A stretch of 64,000 nt of DNA, from NCBI GenBank assembly GCA_016716835.1, contig JADJUW010000002.1:830867-894866 (forward strand). The letters are read 5' to 3'. Shown piece after piece: positions 24,794 to 33,533 of the stretch. A program made the translations under genes and the position numbers. This stretch comes from Myxococcales bacterium. Lineage in GTDB: Bacteria > Myxococcota_A > Polyangia > Haliangiales > Haliangiaceae. Numbering within the stretch: position 1 is the first letter of the stretch; every line of letters starts with the position of its first letter. The notes under the pieces are model-generated. The model was not told where the DNA came from. It ran no database searches and saw only the letters and a program-made list of their open reading frames with translations.

Positions 24794-26167
24794 CTAGGGC
24801 GAGGCCGTGAGTTCAATCGCGCGCCAGCGACCGCTGCGAAAGCGCAGCCACATCGCCCCGGCGATGAGCGCGATATAAAGGATGATCGCGGCCATCAGCC
24901 CGACCACTCCGAGCCGCCACACCTCGACGGCCAGCCACGCGCACGGCAGAAAGACCAGCCAGGCGATCGCGATGCGCAGCGTCGTCGGCCAAAACGTGTC
25001 GCCGGCAGCGCGCAGGGTCTCGGCTAGCGTGAGGCCGGCCGCGTCGAAGAGCTGCCACGCCGCGCTGAGCATCAGCATCGGGATGGCCATGGCGACAAAG
25101 GCGTCGCGATCGGCGGCCGGCCATGCCGATGAAAACACGCCGAGAATCAGCGCCGGCAACAGGGCATAGAGCGTCGCCATCAGCAGCATCCACACCGCGG
25201 TGACGCGAAACGTAAGCCACACAATCCCAGGTACTTCGTCGTGTTTTTTCGCGCCGATCGCCTGACCTGCCAAGATGGCGCCGGCGGTCGCCAGGCCAAA
25301 TGCCGGCATGAACGAAACCGAGTTTATCTGCATCACCACGTTGAGCGCGCCCACCGCCAAGTCGCCGAGGCCAGAGACCGCGCCATTGACGAAGACCAAC
25401 CATGCAGAGAATTCAAAAAACCAGTTGAGGCCTGCCGGCAGCCCAACCCAAAGCATGATGAAAAACTCACGACGCCAGCCGCCGCGGCTTGCCGCCGTCG
25501 TGCCGACGCGCGCGCCCACTTGGCGGCGGCCATCGCGCACGAAGTGCCAGATCATATAGCTCGCCGCAAGCCAATTGGCGATGACGCTCGACCAAGCGGC
25601 GCCCTCTACCCCCAGCGCGGGGCATCCCCAATTGCCGCCAATGAGCAGCCAGTTTGCCGCGATGTTGATTACCATCGACAACAAGCCGGCGCGCATCGCG
25701 AGCTTGGTGTTGCCGGTGCCGCCGTACCAGTTTCCCAACGCTTCAATGGCAATGCCGCCGCCGAGCGAGATCGAACGGATCTCAATGTAGCGCGCCATCT
25801 CATCCTTGACCGCGACGTCGTACGGCAGCGCGCTGACTACGGGCGCGATAAACGGCATGGCGGCTAGGCCCAGCAGCGCAATCGCCGCGGCAAACAGCAG
25901 GCCATAGCTGCCATAGCGTCGCGCCGCCGCGATATCGCCCTGGCCCGTAAACTGCGACGAGTAGCTCTGTATGATGGTGCACATGCCCATCGCAAAAATG
26001 AACAGCCCGAAAAAATTGAGCGAGCCCGTCGTCGTCGCCGTCAGCGCGGTCTTGCCAAGCGGCGCGATCATGTACGCGTCCGCAAAACCATCGACGGCTT
26101 GCGTGGCTCGCGCGAGCGCCACGGGCAACGCCAAAGTCAGCAGCGTGGCGAGACGAGACGTCGGCAT
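24794..26167 (-). CDS. MATE-family multidrug/solute exporter
   Basis: A 457-residue integral membrane protein with about twelve transmembrane helices in two similar halves, as in Na+- or H+-coupled MATE exporters. The N-terminal LALPVALARATQAVDGFADAY and the later SLGGGIAIEALGNWYGGTGN and PAFGLATAGAILAGQAIGA (second half) are the helix-1, helix-5 and helix-8-type family segments. Substrates are typically cationic drugs or metabolites but cannot be inferred. It may be co-transcribed with asnS, which lies 32 bp downstream. Confidence 0.9.
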   Translation of the reverse strand: MPTSRLATLLTLALPVALARATQAVDGFADAYMIAPLGKTALTATTTGSLNFFGLFIFAMGMCTIIQSYSSQFTGQGDIAAARRYGSYGLLFAAAIALLGLAAMPFIAPVVSALPYDVAVKDEMARYIEIRSISLGGGIAIEALGNWYGGTGNTKLAMRAGLLSMVINIAANWLLIGGNWGCPALGVEGAAWSSVIANWLAASYMIWHFVRDGRRQVGARVGTTAASRGGWRREFFIMLWVGLPAGLNWFFEFSAWLVFVNGAVSGLGDLAVGALNVVMQINSVSFMPAFGLATAGAILAGQAIGAKKHDEVPGIVWLTFRVTAVWMLLMATLYALLPALILGVFSSAWPAADRDAFVAMAIPMLMLSAAWQLFDAAGLTLAETLRAAGDTFWPTTLRIAIAWLVFLPCAWLAVEVWRLGVVGLMAAIILYIALIAGAMWLRFRSGRWRAIELTASP

Positions 26168-26232
26168 GGGCGCGCGGACTCTAGCTCATCCGCCGCGCGG
26201 AATTGCCGCCTCGAGGTGACAGATTAACGACG

Positions 26233-28492
26233 CTAAAAAGCGCCACGCACGCCAAAGGCGGGGATAATCGGCAGATCGGTAATGTTTTGTCGCTTGGTGT
26301 AATCAAAGTTGTAGCTATAGCCAAGCACGCGCGGATGCGCATAGACGTTGGTCACGTCGAGGAAGGCCGAGAGCTTCCACGTCTTAAACTTCCAATGGCG
26401 ATCGACGCGAATATCCAGTTGATGCGCGCTCTCCTTGCGGATGCTGAATTGCTCGCCAAACACCGGGATGTAGGCGTTGATATCCGAAAGGTAGGTCGAA
26501 CCGACAATCGGTGTGTCCGGCTCGCCGCTGCTCGCCTGAAAGCGGCCACCGCCCTCCCAGTTTTCTCAGCGATAGCTGCCGACGGCGACAAAATTATGGG
26601 TCTGATCAAAATCAAATAGGCGCCGCACGTCGCCCTCAAAGTCGACTCGGCTGGAGCGCGAAATGGAGTACGCGATCCAGCCAAAAAAACGGCGAGACTG
26701 CATCCGCGCCAAGATCTCGGCGCCAAGCGATCGGCCGCGCCCGCGATTGGTATAGGCGTCCTCGGGCGAGGTTTGCGCGAGCAACTCGTCGCGCACCACC
26801 AGCTTGCGCTTATCGGTGTAATAGCCCGACAGCGTCAGCTTGATCTCGCCGGTGGCTTGGAAGTCAGCGTTCGCGACGAACTGCGACGCCAGCTCGGGCT
26901 TAATGTAGTCTGGCACGCTTTCGGCCTGATCAAGGCCACGCGAGTACTGCCCCGCGGCCAGGCGCAAGGTCCAGTCTTTGGCGAGCTCTTGCGACAGCGC
27001 CAGCCGCGGCTGCACCACGGCCGCGGACAGGCGGTCGTAATAGTCGAGGCGCACGCCCGCGGTAACCACGGTGCCCTTGCGAGGGGCGCACATCGGCGGC
27101 CGCGTAGCCCGCACCGACATGGTAGGTAAATTTCTGGTCGTACTCGAGCCGCGGCCCGTCCGAAAAGTTTCCGGTCGGCAGCTCCCCCTCGCCGGGCAAC
27201 GCCGGCAACGTCGCAAAGAGGTCGCGGTAGTCGAGGCGGCCGTTGGCGCCAAAGCGCAGCGTTACGTACTCGCTAAGCTTGACCCCCGTGTCATTGCGCA
27301 GCTCGATCTGATCGGTAACGGTTTCTAGCGAGTTGGTCGCGCCGAGGTTAAACCCAAACTTGGTGGTGCCGCCCGAGAGGGTGAGCCGATTATTGAGGTC
27401 TTCGCGCGCATAGGCCCAGCTGCCGATGAGGCGATAGAATTCGGTCGAGAAGTCGAACTGACCCGTAAAATCGGGTTCGTTTGGATCGAGCTGCTCCGTA
27501 ATGAGCCCGAGCTTATCGATCGAGAGAAAGCCAAAGGCCGACACCCGATGGCGGGCGCTGGGCGTCCACACAAAGCGCGTCTGCGCGTCGTAGTATTTCG
27601 GCGCGGTGACAAATTTCAGATCGATCGGAATGAGCGGCAGAATAAAGTCGATGGCCGAGCGCCGCACCGCGGCCGAGATAAACGCGGTTTTCTGCTTGTT
27701 GACCGGCGCCTGCACCAACGCCGCGAGGTTAATAAACGAAAATTCGACAAACCCTTCCGGCTTGGCCACGGCATCCGTGCGCGTCACGACGTTGATAACG
27801 CCGCCGGTCGAGCGCCCCTCTTCGACGCCAAAACCGCCTGGCACAAATTCGATGTTCTGGATGAACTCTGACGGGATGAAACTCTGCAGGCCGCCAAAGT
27901 GGTAGAGCAGCGGCACCTCCACGCCATCGACCATGACCTTAGAATCTTCGGGCGCCGCGCCGCGAATGACGATGTTGCTGGCGCCAGGACCGTTGGCGTT
28001 GACATTGCCCACGCCGGGCAGGCTTTTCACCGACTGCAGCGCATCGCCGCGCGTGCCCGGGATGCGTGTGATGACCTCGCGACCGAGGTCTTGCCGCCCC
28101 GGCGGTGGTGGTATCGGCGATTCGACGACAATCTCGATGACCTCGCCGGCGCCGTCGTCGCTGACCATGAAAAACACGTGGTCGGGCAGGCCGCCCGCGG
28201 GCACATCGAGGGTTTCTTCGGTGGGCGCAAAGCTACGCGCGCGCACCGTGATCGCGTGCTTGCCGCGTGGCAGGTCAAGCTCGTAGAGGCCCCGTGCATC
28301 GGATTTCGCGCTAAGCGGGGGTCGTCCCGCCGCGCCGGGCGGTCGCGCAACCGTAATGCTGGCACCGGCCACCGGCCTTAGCGTATTGCCGTCCAGCACC
28401 GCGCCGCGCACAGGATCGGCGTAGGCGTGTGCGCCGAGCCCCAGGACACAGCAAAGCACTAAGACGCGGACGGGCGGGGGAAGGTCAAGCAC
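26233..28492 (-). pseudogene. TonB-dependent receptor, disrupted by one frameshift and one in-frame TGA
   Basis: A GTG at 28492 opens a receptor with a signal peptide, an N-terminal carboxypeptidase-regulatory-like beta-sandwich (GNTLRPVAGASITVARPPG) and a plug domain (LQSVKSLPGVGNVNANGPGA, then VIRGAAPEDSKVMVDGVEVP). Barrel strands follow. The reading frame shifts at about 27085: KFTYHVGAGYAAADV in one frame continues as GTVVTAGVRLDYYDRL in the next. The second frame meets TGA at 26566-26568, after VAVGSYR, where ENWEGGGRFQ follows in the same frame to the true C-terminus (26233). Such receptors import siderophores or other large ligands. The restored length would be about 750 residues. Real inactivation or sequencing error cannot be told apart here. 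Confidence 0.85.
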
Positions 28493-28544
28493 GCCCTCAA
28501 TGTGATCTGCGAACGCCGCCTTGGCAAATCGCCGCCGCCACTAT

Positions 28545-29543
28545 TTATGGCGCGCTCGCGACTCGCCCACGCGCCACGTGCGCCCCGCACTTTTGCGTCC
28601 CGTCAAACACCGTGATGCGGTCCAAACGGTGCTTGCGGTCGAGGCGATTGTAGTGTTGGCGGCCGGCGACAAAAAAGTCGATATGCTTGCCGTCGATGGC
28701 GCCGCCCGTGTCTTCGGCGACGACGCAGCCGTCGTGAACGAAGTTGCCCCATGGCGCGTTGCCCGGCATTTTGAGCCCGTCGAGCTCCGGGACATATAGC
28801 CAGGCGCCGATGGCAATGACCCTTGGGTCCACGGCGACGCTCCGGAACGGGGTGAGCGCGCGCATGCGGGCGCCGGTGCCCCATTTGGCCCGTGGGTTGA
28901 CCTGCTCGAAACATGGCGATTCGGCGCAGTCGCAGGCGCCTGCGTATCGAATTAGCCGCCCATCGTTAAGCCTGCCTGTGCCTTGCATGGAGATTTGCGC
29001 GGCGAAATTTCGATTGACCGTCGCGAGCGGCTCGCAGGTCTTATGGTGAAACAAGGTGACCAGGGTTGGCCGTTGCTTGCGTGGCACATCGGGGCCGGCC
29101 GACGCTTCCTCGACTTCCACCTTGGCGGTCGCGTCGGCCTCAAGGGCGGCGGGGGCTTGGGCGGCGCTCGGGGCGTCAGCGGCCCCGCCGTCGGGGGGGG
29201 CGGCATCGGTTAGTTCGCTCACTTCGTTGGCGAGGCTCTCGGACCCAAGGTCCGGTGCCGCATGCTGATCCTCGTGTGCGACGTAGTAGTAGGTCATGCG
29301 GAAATCCCCGAGGGGGGCAAGTGGCAGAACCTCAGGCGCGACCGTCCGGATCGGCGACACCTCGGGCCGTTCGGCTGCGGCGACCCGCTCGCACGACGAC
29401 GAAAATCCGCTGGCGCACGCGACGACGACCAAATGCAGCGCAAGCGCTCCTGCAAATGGCGAGCGGCGGCGGTCGCGCTTGATGCGCGCGCTTGTCGCCG
29501 GCTTTAGCCGACGCCTGCCTTCAGTGGATGGAACCCGCTGCAC
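28545..29543 (-). CDS. 3D-domain (MltA C-terminal-like) envelope protein
   Basis: A 332-residue protein with a GTG start at 29543. A basic N-terminus leads into a hydrophobic segment ending near FSSSC, probably a signal or lipoprotein anchor. A Pro/Ala-rich linker (about residues 55-155) follows. The C-terminal domain has SVAVDPRVIAIGAWLYVPEL, then HDGCVVAEDTGGAIDGKHID, whose three Asp residues are the mark of 3D domains. In MltA this fold forms the active-site region of a lytic transglycosylase that cuts peptidoglycan. Two cysteine pairs (ACDCAESPCF) suggest disulfides. It is upstream of the TonB receptor on the same strand (52 bp). Hydrolase activity is inferred from the family. Confidence 0.82.
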   Translation of the reverse strand: MQRVPSTEGRRRLKPATSARIKRDRRRSPFAGALALHLVVVACASGFSSSCERVAAAERPEVSPIRTVAPEVLPLAPLGDFRMTYYYVAHEDQHAAPDLGSESLANEVSELTDAAPPDGGAADAPSAAQAPAALEADATAKVEVEEASAGPDVPRKQRPTLVTLFHHKTCEPLATVNRNFAAQISMQGTGRLNDGRLIRYAGACDCAESPCFEQVNPRAKWGTGARMRALTPFRSVAVDPRVIAIGAWLYVPELDGLKMPGNAPWGNFVHDGCVVAEDTGGAIDGKHIDFFVAGRQHYNRLDRKHRLDRITVFDGTQKCGAHVARGRVASAP

Positions 29544-29881
29544 AAACCACAGGGTAAGGCCAAGACCATGTGTGCGAGCTAGTTCTTGGATCCCTAAAAT
29601 GTTTAGTGCTTAATATTGTTAATGAAATTGTGATGATCTCAGGTGGTGTTGAGTTTGGTTCAGCTAAATCAATGTGCCTTTTTCGGGTAAAATGGCTAGC
29701 TGGTCACCACGTGACAACGCGTCGCGTCATGTGGCGAATTGCAACAATTAACCGTCGGCAGGAACGCCTGACAGCGACGTAAATGCAAACCGTTTCATCT
29801 GCGGTCGCTGGGAATTTTGTGACGCCTCATTGGAGTTTTCGCTGACAACGGTCACCTCCAAACCAAGCAAAGACGTCCGTC
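29544..29881. other. AT-richer intergenic region before the BlaI/M56 locus
   Basis: About 340 bp without a supportable gene between two divergent units. Its A+T content is visibly higher than in the surroundings (for example around 29596-29640 and 29670-29700), suggesting regulatory DNA or recently acquired sequence. The short open frames here lack ribosome-binding sites and resemble no family. The defined promoter and operator follow at 29882-29911. Confidence 0.5.
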
Positions 29882-29911
29882 TTGACTCGTTACTACGAGT
29901 GTAGTAACAAT
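29882..29911 (+). promoter_or_regulatory. Promoter with BlaI/MecI-type operator
   Basis: A perfect inverted repeat, GTTACTAC-GAGT-GTAGTAAC (29889-29908), contains the TACTA...TAGTA core of BlaI/MecI/CopY operators. It sits between a -35-like TTGACT (29882-29887) and a -10-like element (AACAAT at 29906-29911), 21 bp before the start of the BlaI-like gene. Repressor bound here would block RNA polymerase, giving autoregulation. Motif and geometry are seen directly; binding is inferred. Confidence 0.8.
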
Positions 29912-29928
29912 ACGTCGTCCCCGTAATT

Positions 29929-30379
29929 ATGTCGCGTCCAACTCCGCCATCATTGACTGCCGCCGAACTCAGCGCGCTCAAGGCGTTGTGGGCGCTCGGG
30001 CCGTCCACCGTCGCTGAGGTTCGTCGCTACCTAGGCGACGTTAGCGCGTACACCACGGTGATGACGTTGCTTTCTCGCTTGGCGCAAAAAAACGCCGTGG
30101 TTGTCGACCGGGCTCGCGAGCCGTTCTTATATACGGCCAACGTTTCGCGCGATCAGGTGCAAGGGGCGGGTGCGGGAGCTGGTCACAACCGTCTTTGATG
30201 GTTCGGCGAGGTCGCTGGTCATGGGGCTGTTGTCGTCGTCGAGCTTAAGCGCCGACGAGCTGCACGAGCTGTCGGCACAAATCCGCGACCGTGCCGACGC
30301 CTTGAACCAAGCCGCTGAGGCGGCCACAAGCGGCGGGGCAGACGCCACGCCGCCGGGCAAGCGCGAGGCTAAACCGTGA
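29929..30379 (+). pseudogene. BlaI/MecI-family transcriptional repressor, single frameshift
   Basis: ATG 29929 opens a winged-helix repressor: LTAAELSALKALWALGPSTV, then SAYTTVMTLLSRLAQKNAV (recognition helix region) and FLYTANVSRDQV, all in family positions. The frame fails in a G-rich run at about 30160-30168. The next frame carries the expected dimerisation part (RVRELVTTVFDGSARSLVMG ... SADELHELSAQI) to a stop at 30379. One base restores a protein of about 149 residues. BlaI proteins repress their own operon and are cleaved when the M56 partner senses its signal. The stop overlaps the GTG of the next gene, so the two are translationally coupled. Could be a functional gene with a sequence indel. 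Confidence 0.8.
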
Positions 30380-31648
30380 GCGAGGTTGCGGGTTGGCTCT
30401 TTGCCGCCGCGGTGCGGGGCACGATCGTGTTGGCCGTCATTTATGTCGTCACGCGGGTGGCCAAGCGGCACCTAAACCCCGCGCAAGAGCATCTGCTTTG
30501 GCTGGCAGGCCTGGCGGCGTTTTTTGTCCCCCCATGGCTACACCTTTGAGGTGCAACGCCAGATCGTCTTAACGCAGGAGGCGTTGGCGCCAGCGCTTGC
30601 CTCGGCGTTTCCCGCCGCACCGACGGGCCTGGCCCCGGTCGAGCTTGCGGCGCTCGCATGGATCGCGCTTGCAACGGTCATGCTTATCGCCACCTTGATT
30701 CCTTATGTGCGCCTTGCGCGCGCCGTGGCTCGGCTGCCGCGCCCAGCGGCGAATGATGAACGGCTGTTGCTAGCTCAGGATCAAGCGCGTGCGCAGCGCG
30801 TCGCGCGCTTCGAGTTGCGGCTGGGGCACGGCAGTGAATCGTTTTCGCTTGGGTTGTGGCGGCCCATCATTGTGTTGCCGGCCGACCTTACGCCGCACGC
30901 CGCACGCGCCGTGCTCGCGCATGAAATGGCTCACCTCGCGCGCCGCGACGTATGGAGTGGGTGGCTGCAAACGGTCGTGCGTTCGTTATTTTTTATGTCG
31001 CCGATGGTCCACGTCGCCGGGCGCCGCATGGCCGTGCTGCGCGAACTCTGTTGCGATAGCGCCGCGGTAACGCTGGGCGCGACTACGACGACGGCATTTG
31101 CCGCGCTCCTCGTCGCGCAGGCCGAGGCGCAGCAGGGCGCGTCCCTTGGGCCGAGCGCGCGCGAGGCAGGCCCGGTGGCGATGGCGCTCGGTACGCCGAG
31201 CACCTTGGCCTTGCGGGTGCAGCGGTTGTTGCAAATGCCTTCGCCGAGTCTGTCGACCTCCGGCGCGATGTGGCTGGTTGCCGCGCTGATCGTGGCCACC
31301 AGCTCGCTGCGCATCGCGACGCGTGATCGCTATGTCGCGGCGGACGCATGCATCTACACCCCCGCCTTCGCGCAATCGCTGCTGGCGTCATATCCCGAGG
31401 CGGATGCCGACAGCGACGGCGTGCTCAGCAAGCTCGAAGCGTGCGATTGGCAGGCTGGTTGGCGCAAGGATGGGAGCGGGCCGCTCGAAGCCTCCGACAA
31501 GGTCGCGGCGCTGCTGACGCCGGGGGCACTGTGCTGCAATTGCAACGCGGACGCGCCCACCACCGACCCGCAGGCGCCTTATCTGGGGAGCGACTCGTCG
31601 CTGGTCCCCGGCCAGGGCGTATTGTTTGCCGGGCGGCCGACGTGTTAA
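30376..31648 (+). pseudogene. BlaR1-like M56 membrane metalloprotease with EF-hand-like tail, single frameshift
   Basis: GTG 30376 starts a protein with a first transmembrane helix (GTIVLAVIYVVTRVAKRH) and a second (LLWLAGLAAFFVPPW). The frame breaks in a C run at about 30528-30534 and resumes in the next frame through further helices. The M56 active site HEMAHLARRD follows, then RELCCDSAAV, the downstream Glu/Asp helix of the family. After a last membrane helix the short periplasmic tail has no penicillin-binding sensor. Instead it has an EF-hand-like loop DADSDGVLSKLE (31403-31438, acidic or polar at positions 1, 3, 5, 9 and 12) and the cysteine cluster CCNCN. M56 proteins transmit an outside signal by cleaving the BlaI repressor. 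The signal here may be metal or redox; that is inference. Confidence 0.75.
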
Positions 31649-31677
31649 ACCGCCACCCTCCGACCTACGAGTTTCTT

Positions 31678-32562
31678 ATGCCATCCACCAAGTTCACCAT
31701 GTCGTCGCTTACCTGGCTGGTCGCCTTGGCCGTTGCGGGCATGAGCCTTGGATGTCGCAAGGCGCCGCCGGTTGCCGCGCCGACGACGCAGGCCTGCGCC
31801 GCGCCCACCGCGCCCACCGCGCCCACCGCAACAGATGTAGATGGCGAGCAACGACTCGAAGAGATTCGAGCGATCGTCAAGGAGGAGGTCGCCAAGGCCC
31901 TTGCGGCAGCGCCGCCATCGCGTGCCAAGCGCCGAGGCCCAGATCCGGACGCCGTCTATAGCGTGCAAGTCGCCGGGTTGCCGTCCGAGGGGCCCGCCAA
32001 TGCCAAGGTCACCATCGTCAAGGCGTACGAATATGCGTGTCCGTATTGCGAGAAAACGATCGCTACGATGGACACGCTGGAGAAACGTTACGGCAAGGAT
32101 CTGCGCGTCGTCTATTCCCAATTCATCGTCCATCCGCGGGAAGCGACGCTGCCGGCGCGGGCGGCATGTGCGGCGCAAAAGCAAGGCAAGTTTAAGGCGA
32201 TGGACCAAGTGCTGTGGGCCAAGGGATTTCATGGCGATCGTAAGTTCGAGTCGGCAGATATCATGGGGTACGCCGCGGAAATTGGCCTAAATGCAAAAAC
32301 GTTCGAGCGCGATCTTGAGGCCTGTGCTGCCATCGTCGAGGCCCAGCAAAAGGCGCTCGCCGCGCTAGGCATGACAGGCACCCCGGGGTTTTTCATCAAT
32401 GGTCGGTTTATTGGCGGCGCCCAGCCCATCGATGTCTTTATCGAACTAATTGATGCCGAGCTCAAAAAGGCCAAGGCCGCCATCGCCGCGGGCACGCCTG
32501 CGGCCAAGTACTACGAACAGGAAATTGTCGCTAAGGGCCTTAAATCCCTTGCGGCTAACTAA
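31678..32562 (+). CDS. Thioredoxin-fold (DsbA-like) lipoprotein, paralog 1
   Basis: A 294-residue protein starting at ATG 31678, with a lipobox ending MSLG-C26. A Thr/Ala/Pro linker and a charged helix (about residues 56-78) lead to the DsbA-type thioredoxin domain. The active site is CPYC (residues 121-124) within KAYEYACPYCEKT, and the cis-Pro loop is TGTPGFFINGRFIGG. The domain matches periplasmic disulfide oxidoreductases. It starts 29 bp after the M56 gene and precedes a close paralog, so all four genes may form one BlaI-controlled unit. Whether it oxidises, isomerises or reduces disulfides cannot be read from the sequence. Confidence 0.88.
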   Translation: MPSTKFTMSSLTWLVALAVAGMSLGCRKAPPVAAPTTQACAAPTAPTAPTATDVDGEQRLEEIRAIVKEEVAKALAAAPPSRAKRRGPDPDAVYSVQVAGLPSEGPANAKVTIVKAYEYACPYCEKTIATMDTLEKRYGKDLRVVYSQFIVHPREATLPARAACAAQKQGKFKAMDQVLWAKGFHGDRKFESADIMGYAAEIGLNAKTFERDLEACAAIVEAQQKALAALGMTGTPGFFINGRFIGGAQPIDVFIELIDAELKKAKAAIAAGTPAAKYYEQEIVAKGLKSLAAN

Positions 32563-32592
32563 GCATAAGGTAAGCACAGGAAAAGGGTATTT

Positions 32593-33456
32593 ATGAAACA
32601 CATTCTCGCATTAACCACCATCGTTGCGCTGTCCCTCACCGGCTGCCAACAAGACAACAAGCAACTCAAGGAAGACATTCGCAAGATTGTCGCCGAAGAG
32701 ATTCAAAAAGCCGGCGTCGGCGGCCGCGGCAATCCGCAGCAACCACCACAACGCCGCGGCCCAGATCCTAAGGCGGTCTACTCGGTCGACGTCGCCGGCG
32801 CGCCCTCAGTTGGCCCTGCCGACGCGAAGATCACCATCGTCAAGGGCTACGAATACGCCTGCCCATTTTGCGAGAAGGTTCGCCCAACCATCGACGAAAT
32901 CCAAAAGAAATACGGCAACGACGTGCGCGTCGTCTACAAGCAATACGTCGTCCATCCACAAAGCGCCACCATCCCGGCGCTCGCCGTCTGCGCCGCGCAT
33001 AAGCAAGGCAAGTTCAAGGCCATGGACGAAGTCATGTGGGAAAAAGGCTTCAAAGGCGGTCGCAAGTTTGCGCAAGAAGACATCGAAGGCTACGCCAAGG
33101 AAGCTGGCCTCAACGTCGGGCAACTCAAGACCGACATGGAGGCCTGCAAGCCTATCATCGCCAAAGAACAAGCCGACCTCGCACGCGTTGGCGTGACCGG
33201 CACCCCAGCGTTCTACATTAACGGCCGCTTTATCGGCGGCGCGCAACCGCTGCCGGCGTTCGAAGCCGTCATCGCCGAAGAGCTTGAAAAGGCCAACAAG
33301 GCGATCAGCGGCGGCATCCCCGCGGCCTCGTACTACCAACAAGCGGTCGTCGAAAAAGGCCTCAAGTCGATGGGCGATGGCGCCGCCCCAGGCGCACGCC
33401 CTGCCGCCATTCCGGTCAAGCCAGGCGCGCCCGTCGCCGTTCCGGTTAAGCCGTAA
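32593..33456 (+). CDS. Thioredoxin-fold (DsbA-like) lipoprotein, paralog 2
   Basis: A 287-residue lipoprotein (lipobox LSLTG-C18). It has the same plan as the preceding gene: a short charged helix, a RRGPDPKAVYSVDVAGAPS linker shared almost word for word, active site CPFC (residues 90-93) and cis-Pro loop TGTPAFYINGRFIGG. A Pro/Val/Ala-rich tail with two near-copies of IPVKPGAPV ends the protein. It follows its paralog by 30 bp, clearly a tandem duplication that has since diverged. Active-site Phe replaces Tyr between the cysteines, which could tune redox potential. Likely periplasmic thiol chemistry; partner proteins unknown. Confidence 0.88.
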   Translation: MKHILALTTIVALSLTGCQQDNKQLKEDIRKIVAEEIQKAGVGGRGNPQQPPQRRGPDPKAVYSVDVAGAPSVGPADAKITIVKGYEYACPFCEKVRPTIDEIQKKYGNDVRVVYKQYVVHPQSATIPALAVCAAHKQGKFKAMDEVMWEKGFKGGRKFAQEDIEGYAKEAGLNVGQLKTDMEACKPIIAKEQADLARVGVTGTPAFYINGRFIGGAQPLPAFEAVIAEELEKANKAISGGIPAASYYQQAVVEKGLKSMGDGAAPGARPAAIPVKPGAPVAVPVKP

Positions 33457-33533
33457 GGCACGGCTCGATTGACCCGGGCGCCGCGCGCGCCTAGGTGCAC
33501 ACGACCTCGACGCAGCGATGATATATTCGCCGC

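Noticed and set aside
26560..26575. TGA recoding (Trp or selenocysteine) as explanation for in-frame TGA in the TonB receptor and doc
   Set aside because: Other clearly intact genes in the window end in TGA (for example the GldG-like gene at 18251-18253 and the AbrB antitoxin), and no SECIS-like structure or Sec machinery is visible.
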